11,426 bases of DNA from Rubrobacter sp. (lineage in GTDB: Bacteria > Actinomycetota > Rubrobacteria > Rubrobacterales > Rubrobacteraceae), in assembly GCA_016781725.1 (NCBI GenBank), contig JADDPU010000166.1:1-11426 (forward strand), in the 5' to 3' direction. The notes under the pieces were generated by a model, which saw only the letters and a list, made by a program, of their open reading frames with translations, searched no databases and was not told where the DNA came from. This document shows, in pieces, positions 1-7,174 of the stretch (positions are counted from its first letter, which is position 1; every line of letters starts with the position of its first letter). Made by a program: the position numbers and the translations under genes.

Positions 1-5
1 ATATC

Positions 6-815
6 GTGGAAGACGGAAGGTTCGAGCAGATCACGGTGAGCGTGGAGGAGGGTGTTGCGACGGTGACGCTCAACCGCCCCGACCGCTACAACGCCCTCGG
101 GAGCCGCATCGTCGGCGAGCTCGTCGAGGTGCTCGAAGACGTGGAAGGGTCGGGGCAGACCAGGGTCATGATCCTGACGGGCGCGGGAGAGAGGGCCTTC
201 TGTTCGGGGGTCGACCTCAAAGAGAGGGCCAAGATGGACGCCGACGAGCGGTGGGCCCACAACAGGGCGCTCAACGCCTTCGCCGAGCGGCTCGCCCGGC
301 TGCAGGCGCCGACGATAGCCGCCCTGAACGGCCTGGCTTTCGGCGGCGGCCTGGAGATAACTTTGGCCTGCGACTTCCGTCTCGCCGTCGAGGGCGCCAC
401 GTTCGCGCTACCCGAGGTCGGCATCGGGATAGTGCCGGGCGCGGGCGGCACGCAGCGTCTGCCGCGCCTGGTCGGGCCGACCAGGGCGAAGGAGCTGATA
501 CTCACCGCCAGGAGGATAAGCGCCGGCGAGGCGCTGGAGATGGGCCTCGTGAGCAAGGTCGTGCCGCCTGGCTCTCTCATGGATGAGGCCGGGGCGCTGG
601 CCCGAGAGATAGCAGCCAACAGCCCGCTGGCGCTCGCCTACGCCAAGGCCGCGGTGGACCTCGCCTCCGAGACCTCCATCGAACAGGGGCTGCGATACGA
701 GACGGCGGCCATCCGCGCCACCCTCTCTTCCGAGGACTACAAGAGAGGCCTCGCCGCTTTCGCCGAAAAGCGTCAGCCGGAATTTCCGCCGCTGAACGCT
801 CGCCGCGTCACTTGA
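6..815 (+). CDS. Enoyl-CoA hydratase/isomerase (crotonase family), possibly 5'-truncated
   Basis: This is a crotonase-fold protein of 269 residues, the usual length for an enoyl-CoA hydratase, which adds water across 2-enoyl-CoA in beta-oxidation or related acyl-CoA breakdown in the cytosol. The first oxyanion-hole segment is FCSGVDLKE (65-73) and the second is NGLAFGGGLE (108-117). Both acidic residues used by true hydratases are present: Glu117, after the GGG turn, and Glu137 in ALPEVGIG. The PGAGGTQRL signature follows at 144-152. I took the GTG at base 6 because the protein then begins at the normal family N-terminus, but only five bases precede it, the frame stays open upstream and no ribosome binding site can be seen. 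The gene therefore could start further left. It converges on the minus-strand flavin/Fe-S gene and so belongs to a different transcript. Acyl chain preference cannot be read from sequence. Confidence 0.88.
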   Translation: MEDGRFEQITVSVEEGVATVTLNRPDRYNALGSRIVGELVEVLEDVEGSGQTRVMILTGAGERAFCSGVDLKERAKMDADERWAHNRALNAFAERLARLQAPTIAALNGLAFGGGLEITLACDFRLAVEGATFALPEVGIGIVPGAGGTQRLPRLVGPTRAKELILTARRISAGEALEMGLVSKVVPPGSLMDEAGALAREIAANSPLALAYAKAAVDLASETSIEQGLRYETAAIRATLSSEDYKRGLAAFAEKRQPEFPPLNARRVT

Positions 816-956
816 GACCTCCCCCTGACGGCGCGTCGCACCCTCGAACCGGGTTCGACGAGCGGGTCGGGCGCGGACGTTCTCTGAACGAGCCGTCGAA
901 CTACGCTGCGCGAGGGCCATCTTCGGGCGTTCCCGCGGCTTGCGCCGTCGGGGTCT
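816..956. other. Convergent intergenic region with short inverted repeats
   Basis: This 141-base gap separates two genes that end towards each other. It holds three short inverted repeats: TCGAACC-g-GGTTCGA at 844-858, CGTTC-tct-GAACG at 878-890, and CGGC-ttgc-GCCG at 936-947. Any of them could fold in RNA from either strand and act as a weak two-way terminator, but none is followed by a run of T on either strand. Termination here would have to be Rho-dependent or by an unusual hairpin. Assignment as a terminator is inference. Confidence 0.35.
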
Positions 957-3815
957 CTATGTTTCGAGACGTCGCGCCAGGTACTCGGCCGGGTGCTGGG
1001 CCTGGCGGCCTGTGCCGTCGGAGATCTGCTCGCGGCAGGAGGTGCCGGGGGCGACGATCACGCTCGCGCCGGACTCCCGCACCGCCGGGAAGAGCCTCCT
1101 CTCCGCCATCTTCATCGAGACCTCGTAGTGGTCCTTCTCGCCCTTCTTGTAGCCGAAGAGCCCGGCCATCCCGCAGCACCCCGAGTCCACTACCGTAACC
1201 TGCGTGCCTGGGGCCAGAGCGAGCGCTTCTTCGGTGGGTTTGGTGCCCGTCAGGGCCTTCTGATGGCAGTGGCCGTGCAGGAGGACCGGCGAGCCCTTCT
1301 TCAGGGGCAGGTCTGCCTCGAGCTCGAGGATGGCCTCCTCGAAGAGGCGGGTGGCCTCAGCGAGCCTCTCCACCCGCTCGTCGTCAGGGAGGAGCTTGTT
1401 GTAATCGTCGCGCATGGTGAGGATGCAGCTCGGCTCGAGGCCGACGAGGGGGACGCCCCGCTCCACGAGGGGCGTCAGGAGGTCGAGGTTGCGCTTCGCG
1501 TTCTCCCTGGCGGCGTCCACGAGCCCCTCCGAGAGCATCGGCCGGCCGCAGCAGACGACCTTCGGCAGGTGGACCCTGACACCGGCGGCGGCGAAGAGCC
1601 TCACCGCCCCCTCGCCTATCTCCGGCCGCTGGTACTCGTTCCAGGTGTCGTTGAAGAGCGCTACCTCGGCCGGTCCCGCCCCCTGCGGCAGGCCGGGGAA
1701 TCGCCTGGAGAAGGGTGTTCTGGTGACCTTCGGCAGGTGGCGTCGGGGGTCTATGCCGAAGCGTTCGGCGAGGCGGCGGGCGAGCGTGGTGCCGGCGGCA
1801 GCGTTGTAGAGTGTTGGAGCCAGGGCGGCGAAGGCAAGCCCGCGCCTGACGTGGCCCGTGGCCTTCTGGAGGATCGAGAAGCCTTCTTTGGCGCCGATCT
1901 GGGAGAGGACCTCGGTCTTCATGCTCGCTACGTCGACCTGCGAGGGGCACTCGCTCTTGCAGGCCTTGCACCCCACGCAAAGGTCCATCACCTCCCGCAT
2001 GCGCTTGCCGGTCAGCTCCTCGGGTGGGAGCGTGCCCTCGAGTATCGAGCGCAGCATGTTCGCGCGCGCCCGGGTCGTGTCCTCCTCGTCGAGGGTGACC
2101 ATGTAAGAGGGGCACATCGTGCCCTTGTTCTTCTTGCGGCAGAAGCCGGTCCCGTTGCAAAGCTCCACCGCCGCGGCGAGCCCGCCGGTCTTCGAGAAGT
2201 CGAGGTTGGTAACGAGCGGGAGGCGTTTGCGCCCAGGCCCGATGCGCAGCTGCTCGTCCATCTTCGGGGGGTCCACGATCACGCCGGGGTTGAGCAGCCC
2301 CTCGGGGTCCCAGGCGCGCTTGACCTCCCCGAAGGCACGCACCAGGTCAGGGCCGAACATACGTTCCAGAAACTCCGAGCGCGAGAGGCCGTCGCCGTGC
2401 TCGCCCGAGACCGAGCCGCCGCACTCGGCGACGAGGTCGGCGACCTCCTCTGCGATGCGCCGCATCCTGGCCACGCCCTCGGGGTCCGAGGTGTCCACGG
2501 CCGGGCGGACGTGCAGGCACCCGACGCTGGCGTGGCCGTAGAAGCAGCCCCAGGTCCCGTTCTGCTCCACGATGTCCTCGAACCGGGTGATGAACTCCTC
2601 CAGCCTGCCGGGGGGCACCGCCGCGTCCTCGACGAACGCCACGGGCTTAGCCCGCTCGGTAGTCCCGAGCAGGAGCGGCAGGATGGCCTTCCTGAGCTTG
2701 ACCGTCTGCTCCTGCTCCTCCTTCGTGCGCAGCGCCACCGCGGAGGTCGCCCCTACCGACGCGCCGATCTCCTCGAGCCTCCCGAAGCGCTCGTCGAGCT
2801 CCCCTTCGGTCCCACTCCACTCGACGAGCAGGATCCCCTTGGGGCGCCCCCGGACGAAGCGGGTGGTCCCGGCGTAGGCGCGGGTCGCCCTGGCCCGCTC
2901 CACGGCGACGTCGTCGAGCAGCTCTATCGCCGAGGGGTCCATCTCGAGGAGCGCCACGGTCGCCCGGGCGGCGGCGGCCAAAGAGTCGAACTCGAAGGAG
3001 GCGAGCGCCCGTGCCTCGGGGAGTTCTCTGAGGTGGAACTCGGCGCGCGTCACGAGCGCCAGAGTGCCCTCCGAGCCGCAGACCAGGCGCGTCAGGTCCA
3101 CGGTCTCCCGGTCGACGAGCGAGTGCAGCCCGTAGCCGGAGACGCGGCGGATTATCTTGGGGTACCGGCGCCTTATCTCGTCCCCGTAGCGATCCCCGAT
3201 CTCCAGGGCGTTCCTGAGCAGGCGCCCGAGGGCGTCGCCTTCCCTGGCGCGGCGCTCGGCCTCGCCGCGGGGGAGGGGCTTCAGCTCGACGACCTCCCCT
3301 CCGGCGAGCACGCAGCGAAGGGAGAGGATCTGGTCTGCGGTAGTCCCGTAGACGATGGAGCGCATCCCGGCCGAGTTGTTCCCGACCATGCCGCCTAGAG
3401 TTGCGACGTCGGCGGTCGAGGTATCCGCCCCGAAGACCAGGCCGTGCGGCTCGACGCGGGCGTTGAGCTCGGCCTGGATCACGCCTGGCTCAACCGAGCA
3501 GCGCCGCCCCTCCAGGTCTATCTCGAAGATCTGCTGCATCTCCGAGATGTCGAGCGCGAGGCCCGGGGCGGTCGCCTGCCCGGCCAGGGAGGTGCCGGTG
3601 CCCCGCGGGGTGATGGAGAGCCCGACCTGCCTGGCGGCGCGGAGGGTACGCTTTACGTCCTCCTCCGAGCGGGCCGCCACCACCCCCACCGGGCGCCTGA
3701 GGTAGATGGAGGCGTCCGTGGACCAGAGCGCCTGCGAGGCCCGGTCGGTCCTGAGATACCCGTCGAGCCTGCCGTCGAGGGCGGCGTGGAGCTGCTCGGC
3801 CTTCTGCTCGATCAT
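957..3815 (-). CDS. Fused FAD-binding / 4Fe-4S 2-hydroxyacid dehydrogenase (D-2-hydroxyglutarate or D-lactate dehydrogenase type)
   Basis: This 952-residue protein joins a GlcD-like FAD half to a GlcF-like iron-sulfur half, as in the YdiJ/Dld-type fused dehydrogenases that oxidise D-2-hydroxyacids and feed electrons to the respiratory chain. The FAD half has the diphosphate loop RGTGTSLAGQA (71-81), GGMVGNNSAG (141-150), CGSEGTLA (246-253) and the C-lobe signature GEHGDGLSRSE (471-481). The Fe-S half has CX5CX8C at Cys553, 559 and 568, then CVGCKACKSEC (613-623, Cys613/616/619/623). Two CCG-type motifs follow at 755-757 and 880-882, with HGHCHQKA at 847-854. The catalytic-loop segment reads GHASVGCLH (427-435) where GlcD-type enzymes often have GDGNLH. 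The gene starts 3 bases after the lactonase stop without a clear ribosome binding site, so it is probably translationally coupled. Context favours D-2-hydroxyglutarate as substrate; D-lactate or glycolate cannot be excluded. Confidence 0.85.
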   Translation of the reverse strand: MIEQKAEQLHAALDGRLDGYLRTDRASQALWSTDASIYLRRPVGVVAARSEEDVKRTLRAARQVGLSITPRGTGTSLAGQATAPGLALDISEMQQIFEIDLEGRRCSVEPGVIQAELNARVEPHGLVFGADTSTADVATLGGMVGNNSAGMRSIVYGTTADQILSLRCVLAGGEVVELKPLPRGEAERRAREGDALGRLLRNALEIGDRYGDEIRRRYPKIIRRVSGYGLHSLVDRETVDLTRLVCGSEGTLALVTRAEFHLRELPEARALASFEFDSLAAAARATVALLEMDPSAIELLDDVAVERARATRAYAGTTRFVRGRPKGILLVEWSGTEGELDERFGRLEEIGASVGATSAVALRTKEEQEQTVKLRKAILPLLLGTTERAKPVAFVEDAAVPPGRLEEFITRFEDIVEQNGTWGCFYGHASVGCLHVRPAVDTSDPEGVARMRRIAEEVADLVAECGGSVSGEHGDGLSRSEFLERMFGPDLVRAFGEVKRAWDPEGLLNPGVIVDPPKMDEQLRIGPGRKRLPLVTNLDFSKTGGLAAAVELCNGTGFCRKKNKGTMCPSYMVTLDEEDTTRARANMLRSILEGTLPPEELTGKRMREVMDLCVGCKACKSECPSQVDVASMKTEVLSQIGAKEGFSILQKATGHVRRGLAFAALAPTLYNAAAGTTLARRLAERFGIDPRRHLPKVTRTPFSRRFPGLPQGAGPAEVALFNDTWNEYQRPEIGEGAVRLFAAAGVRVHLPKVVCCGRPMLSEGLVDAARENAKRNLDLLTPLVERGVPLVGLEPSCILTMRDDYNKLLPDDERVERLAEATRLFEEAILELEADLPLKKGSPVLLHGHCHQKALTGTKPTEEALALAPGTQVTVVDSGCCGMAGLFGYKKGEKDHYEVSMKMAERRLFPAVRESGASVIVAPGTSCREQISDGTGRQAQHPAEYLARRLET

Positions 3816-3818
3816 GCT

Positions 3819-4610
3819 CTAAGCATAGTAATCTGGCGCCTTCTTGAACTTAGGCCACTCCTCGGGGTCGTGCCCGGTGACGAGGGTCGCGCCCAGAGCG
3901 TCCACGGTGCGCCGGACTTTACGCACCGAGTCGGCGACGTCGGCAGCGGAGTGAACCAGGCCGGGGAGTGCCGCGTTGTTGTAGTGGTCCATCGTGTAAC
4001 AGGCGTCGGCTGTGAGCATCATCGGCCCGGCCTCCTCCAGCGTGACGACGAGCGAGGTATGCCCCGGCGCGTGCCCCGGCGTAAAGAGCGTCTTTATGGT
4101 GCCGTCGCCGAAGAGGTCGTAGCCGTCGTCGTGCTCGCCGTCGAGAAAGAGCCACTCCACGTCCCGGTCGAAGTCCGGGCGGATGTAGGCGGGCTTCTGG
4201 AACCAGTCGGGCGTGTAGGCGTACTCCAGCTCGCGGCGCTGGACTACGTACTCGGCGTTCGGGAAGTGCCCGATGGCTCCCGAGTGGTCGAGGTGCAGGT
4301 GCGACTGCACTACGTAGCGCACCGAGGCCGGGTCCACGTCAAGCGACTGCACCCTGTTCACTACAAAGTCGTCCTCGCTCATCACCGGCTCGTATGCGTC
4401 AACGACGGCGCCCCAGTGGCCGCGCGCGTCCCGCGCGACCTCGAGGGCGTTGCCGCCGTCGTAGAGGACGTTGCCGCGGGGGTGCGTGATCAGGAAGTAG
4501 GGGACCGGGATCTCGTACGGGTCCCCCAACCCCTGGTTCATCTTGATGAACTGCACCTGCGTCTTGAGGCTTCCGCCCTCGAGAAAGTACAGCCTGAGAT
4601 CTTCGGCCAT
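3819..4610 (-). CDS. Metallo-beta-lactamase-fold lactonase of the AttM/BlcC (AiiA-like) family
   Basis: This 263-residue cytosolic hydrolase has all the dizinc ligands of the lactonase branch of the MBL fold: HLHLDH at 104-109 (His104, His106, Asp108, His109), His180 in TPGHAPGH, Asp202 in ADACY, and His247 in TGHDPEEW. Tyr205 lies three residues after Asp202, matching the catalytic Tyr of AiiA (Asp191/Tyr194). The family opens lactone rings; AiiA acts on acyl-homoserine lactones, while AttM/BlcC also opens gamma-butyrolactone to 4-hydroxybutyrate. The gene lies 9 bases after the upstream alcohol dehydrogenase stop, with AGGGGG just before its ATG, and 3 bases before the flavin/Fe-S gene, so it is the middle gene of an operon. 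Because its neighbours would consume 4-hydroxybutyrate, I infer a catabolic gamma-butyrolactone role more than quorum quenching. Substrate range is not visible in the sequence. Confidence 0.85.
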   Translation of the reverse strand: MAEDLRLYFLEGGSLKTQVQFIKMNQGLGDPYEIPVPYFLITHPRGNVLYDGGNALEVARDARGHWGAVVDAYEPVMSEDDFVVNRVQSLDVDPASVRYVVQSHLHLDHSGAIGHFPNAEYVVQRRELEYAYTPDWFQKPAYIRPDFDRDVEWLFLDGEHDDGYDLFGDGTIKTLFTPGHAPGHTSLVVTLEEAGPMMLTADACYTMDHYNNAALPGLVHSAADVADSVRKVRRTVDALGATLVTGHDPEEWPKFKKAPDYYA

Positions 4611-4619
4611 CTCGCCCCC

Positions 4620-5906
4620 TTACCAGTTCTCCATGGACTCGCGGATGATGTTCGCCAGGTCCTCCTCGGTGACCTCCTTCGGCGTCCCGACCAGGAGCCG
4701 CTGCTGCTTCATGGCCCCTTCCACCAGCTCGTCTATATCGTCGTCGCCGTAGCCGAGCTCTCGCACCCCGCGCGGGGCGCCCACGTCCTTCATCAGCTGG
4801 ATGAGGATCTCCGGCAGCGTGTTCTCGTCGGCCTTCTCTATCTTCTCCCCGGAGAGCAGCTCGGCGACGTAACGGTGCCGCTCGGGCTGGGCCTCGTAGG
4901 TGAAGCGGAACGAGGCCGGGGCCGTGACGATCACCGACCAGCCGTGCGGGACGAACGGGTGGTCCTTGGGGTAGCCGGGCGGCTCGTACTCGTGCTTGAG
5001 GCCGGCTATGGGGTAGGCGCAGGCGTGCGGGATGTGGACCCCCGCGGAGCCGAAGCCGATCCCCGCGAGTGACGCCCCAAGCATCATCGCCCCCCGCGCC
5101 TCCACGTCCTCGCCGTTCTCCACGGCGCGCCTGAGGTACTTCCCACCGTACTCCAGCGCCTTGGCCGACCAGATGTCGGCTATGGGGTTCGCCCCCTGGT
5201 ACGGTGGCCGCTCTCCCGGGTTCTCGGGCTTCGGGCGGGAATCGTACGGCTTGGAGAGGTAGGACTCGGCGGCGTGGCAGACCACGTCAAGACCGCAAGA
5301 GGAGGTCACCTCGGAAGGCAGGGTCATGGTGAGGTTCGGGTCCACCACACCCCTGTGGGGCCTCAAGTACGTGTGAGAGATCCCGCTCTTCACCCTCTGG
5401 TCGGGGATGTCGAGGATCGCCACGGTCGTCGCCTCGGAGCCGCTCCCCGAGGTCGTCGGCACCGCCAGGAGCGGCTTCAAGGGCGAGGGGGGCTTCTTGC
5501 CGCCGCCGACGGGCGGGTTGACGTAGTCCATTATGGGGGCGGGGTGGGTGGAGATGAGGTCGCTGACCTTCGCCGTGTCGATGCTCGAGCCGCCCCCCAC
5601 GGCCACGAACCCGTCGAACCCTCCGTCGACCGCGAAGTCCGCAGCCTCCTGGAAGGAGTCAGCCGTAGGCTCGACGTTGGACTTGTCCCAGACCTCGACC
5701 TCTATGCCCTCTGCCTCGATGAGCTCCTGTATGCGCGGCGCTATCCCGGCCTCCACGATCCTTGGGTCGGTGACGAGCATCACCCGCCCGACCCCCATCC
5801 GCTTGAGCTCCCAGCCGACCTCCTCAGAAGCCCCCGGACCATACTTGATTGGTGTTGCTTCCATAGTAAAGATAGTCTCGTGGCCGTTCCCGCCGTTGCC
5901 TTGCAT
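4620..5906 (-). CDS. Iron-type alcohol dehydrogenase resembling hydroxyacid-oxoacid transhydrogenase (ADHFE1/HOT-like)
   Basis: This is a group III (iron-containing) alcohol dehydrogenase, 428 residues from the ATG at 5906. The nucleotide-binding loop GGGSSIDTAK spans 104-113 and PTTSGSGSE spans 150-158. Likely metal ligands are Asp207 and His211 (GLDVVCHAAES), His294 (VHIPHACAYP) and His321 (VPHGW). As I remember it, human ADHFE1 shares the stretches EATTVAI/ETTGVAI, RPPYQGANPIADIW, AGIGFGSAGVH and HPFVPHG, including the longer gap between the last two ligand histidines. Tyr298 sits where FucO-type enzymes have a catalytic His. HOT converts 4-hydroxybutyrate plus 2-oxoglutarate to succinate semialdehyde plus D-2-hydroxyglutarate using tightly bound nucleotide. 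I prefer ATG 5906, preceded by GGAGGGGAG; an in-frame TTG at 5930 (436 residues) is possible. It is first gene of the operon with lactonase and flavin dehydrogenase. A plain NAD-linked 4-hydroxybutyrate dehydrogenase is the alternative. Confidence 0.82.
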   Translation of the reverse strand: MQGNGGNGHETIFTMEATPIKYGPGASEEVGWELKRMGVGRVMLVTDPRIVEAGIAPRIQELIEAEGIEVEVWDKSNVEPTADSFQEAADFAVDGGFDGFVAVGGGSSIDTAKVSDLISTHPAPIMDYVNPPVGGGKKPPSPLKPLLAVPTTSGSGSEATTVAILDIPDQRVKSGISHTYLRPHRGVVDPNLTMTLPSEVTSSCGLDVVCHAAESYLSKPYDSRPKPENPGERPPYQGANPIADIWSAKALEYGGKYLRRAVENGEDVEARGAMMLGASLAGIGFGSAGVHIPHACAYPIAGLKHEYEPPGYPKDHPFVPHGWSVIVTAPASFRFTYEAQPERHRYVAELLSGEKIEKADENTLPEILIQLMKDVGAPRGVRELGYGDDDIDELVEGAMKQQRLLVGTPKEVTEEDLANIIRESMENW

Positions 5907-5961
5907 CGCGATGCTTCTCCCCTCCCTCAAAGGTGCTTCCCCTGCCCCAAGATCGAGTGAC

Positions 5962-5972
5962 TTCTCAGAGAA
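5962..5972. promoter_or_regulatory. Candidate operator palindrome at the predicted transcription start of the lactone operon
   Basis: TTCTC-a-GAGAA is a perfect 11-base palindrome placed a few bases downstream of the predicted -10 box, so it would overlap the transcription start. A repressor bound here would block initiation. The half-site, read on the minus strand as TTCTCTG, recurs at 8720-8726, just downstream of the -10 box of the aldehyde dehydrogenase promoter. Function is inferred; no regulator gene lies in this window. Confidence 0.35.
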
Positions 5973-5974
5973 TC

Positions 5975-6003
5975 AATATAGCGCCGCCCTATACCTGCGG
6001 CAA
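5975..6003 (-). promoter_or_regulatory. Predicted housekeeping promoter for the transhydrogenase-lactonase-flavoprotein operon
   Basis: On the minus strand, TTGCCG (5998-6003) and TATATT (5975-5980) are separated by 17 bases, close to the sigma-70/HrdB-type consensus. Initiation is expected near 5968, giving a leader of about 60 bases to the ATG at 5906, or about 38 bases to the alternative TTG at 5930. The 268-base gap before the gene and the very tight spacing inside the operon agree with a promoter here. Confidence 0.6.
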
Positions 6004-6174
6004 CTGCATCGCCCCCTGCTCTCTCCCTACCGTTACGTCCATTCTGAGGCGGCGACGGTTGGATCTTCGAGCCCGGCGCGCGAACCTGCCACGCTCCGTC
6101 AAAACTCCCGAGTTCCCGTACCGATAGAACGTATGGACGCTAGCAGCGCTGCCGGGCCTCCACCGGAGACACTG

Positions 6175-6978
6175 CTAGGCCGCGGTCCATCCGCCGTCGA
6201 CGAGGAGGGTGGTCCCGGTCACGAAGCTCGAGGCCCGGGAGGCCAGAAACAGCGCCGGGCCGACTACCTCCCAGACCTCCCCGAACCGGCCCTGCGGGAC
6301 CCGCCGGACCACGTCCTCGTACCAGTCGCGGTCCTCCATGATCTGCCTGACCAGGGGTGTCGTGAAGTACGCGGGCGCGAGCGCGTTCACCAGCACGTTG
6401 TGTGGGGCGAACTCCAGCGCGAGCACCTTGGTGAGCTGGACGACCGCCCCCTTGCTCGCCGCGTACGCGGCCTGGCGCTCCATCGCCACGAGCCCGAAGA
6501 TAGAGGCCATGTTGATAATCCTGCCGCGACCGTTCGGGACCATCAGCCCGCCGTAGGCCTTGGCGCAGTGGAAGAGCCCGCGGAGGTTCACGTCGAGCAC
6601 CTCCGAGAACTCCTCGGGCTCCAGCTCGAGCACGGGCTTGCGGCGGTTTATGCCGGGGACGTTGACGGCTATGTCAACCCCGCCATCGGCCCAGGCCTCG
6701 ACCTCCCTGGCCGAAGAGAGCACGCTCTCCCAATCCCTGACGTCGACTCCCACCGTCAGGCTCTCTCGCCCCAGCTTGGAGATCTCCGCTTCGGTCGCGC
6801 TTGCCCCCTCCACATCCACGTCCAGACAGGCCACGTCCGCGCCGAAGTGCGCGAAACCTAAGGCTATCGCCCTCCCGAGCCCCGAGCCCGCCCCCGTAAC
6901 GATGGCCCGCTGGCCGTCGAGGCGGAAGATCTCCTGTATGCCCTCGGGCAGCCCGGTCTGTTCGAGATCACTGGACAT
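6175..6978 (-). CDS. Classical short-chain dehydrogenase/reductase (KduD/gluconate 5-dehydrogenase-like)
   Basis: This 267-residue classical SDR has the Rossmann glycine motif TGAGSGLG (28-35), Asp53 at the end of the second beta strand (CLDVD), which favours NAD(H) over NADP(H), Asn131 (DVNLRG), Ser159 (NMASI), and the catalytic YAASK with Tyr172 and Lys176. The C-terminal LLVDGGW is typical of the tetrameric SDRs. The usual NNAG structural motif is changed to NVPG (106-109). I chose ATG 6978 because GGGGTGAG lies just upstream; an in-frame TTG at 6993 would add five residues. The overall pattern, including QGRFGE near 229-234, recalls KduD and gluconate 5-dehydrogenase, but the substrate is unknown. 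It follows the succinate-semialdehyde dehydrogenase on the same strand after 196 bases, so it may be co-transcribed with it and handle a hydroxyacid or sugar-acid entering the same route. That link is inference. Confidence 0.8.
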   Translation of the reverse strand: MSSDLEQTGLPEGIQEIFRLDGQRAIVTGAGSGLGRAIALGFAHFGADVACLDVDVEGASATEAEISKLGRESLTVGVDVRDWESVLSSAREVEAWADGGVDIAVNVPGINRRKPVLELEPEEFSEVLDVNLRGLFHCAKAYGGLMVPNGRGRIINMASIFGLVAMERQAAYAASKGAVVQLTKVLALEFAPHNVLVNALAPAYFTTPLVRQIMEDRDWYEDVVRRVPQGRFGEVWEVVGPALFLASRASSFVTGTTLLVDGGWTAA

Positions 6979-7174
6979 ATCTCTCACCCCCAACGCTACT
7001 CATCTCTACCTGGACCCCCCACGACACCTATGGAGGATGCGAACGTCCGCGGAGCGGGACCCGACCCCGCAAGCGCTACGCCTAGGTTTCTCGCCGCCTT
7101 CGCCCCGCCAGTGGCCCCGCTCCGAAGTCGGGCGCTCGCCCCATTACTTGGCCTGGCTCCGGATCCTTCCCGGG

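Noticed and set aside
844..858. GGTTCGA resembling a tRNA T-loop
   Set aside because: It is one arm of a palindrome; no acceptor, D or anticodon stems can be built around it on either strand.
993..3398. Plus-strand open frame of about 800 codons antisense to the flavin/Fe-S gene
   Set aside because: The minus-strand protein has intact FAD and Fe-S motifs along its whole length. Long antisense frames are common opposite GC-rich genes with strong third-position bias, and the antisense translation shows no family motif.
3819..4610. Quorum-quenching acyl-homoserine lactonase as the main role
   Set aside because: The metal ligands cannot separate this from gamma-butyrolactone hydrolysis, and the operon partners would use 4-hydroxybutyrate. 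Kept only as an alternative activity.
3444..5072. Plus-strand open frame of about 540 codons across lactonase and alcohol dehydrogenase
   Set aside because: It runs through three well-supported minus-strand genes and their junctions; the translation is low in complexity and rich in Val, Arg and Leu, with no recognisable domain.
6143..6152. GCAGCGCTGC palindrome downstream of the SDR stop
   Set aside because: It has no loop and no T run, so it is not a convincing terminator, and there is no promoter feature next to it to suggest an operator.
5533..6861. Plus-strand open frame of about 440 codons through the operon promoter region
   Set aside because: It spans the start of the alcohol dehydrogenase, the intergenic region and most of the SDR gene, with no ribosome binding site or motifs. 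It is a composition shadow.
7130..7141. GGGC-gctc-GCCC as a terminator for the aldehyde dehydrogenase gene
   Set aside because: The stem has only four base pairs with no T run on the minus strand; it is not distinguishable from chance in GC-rich DNA.
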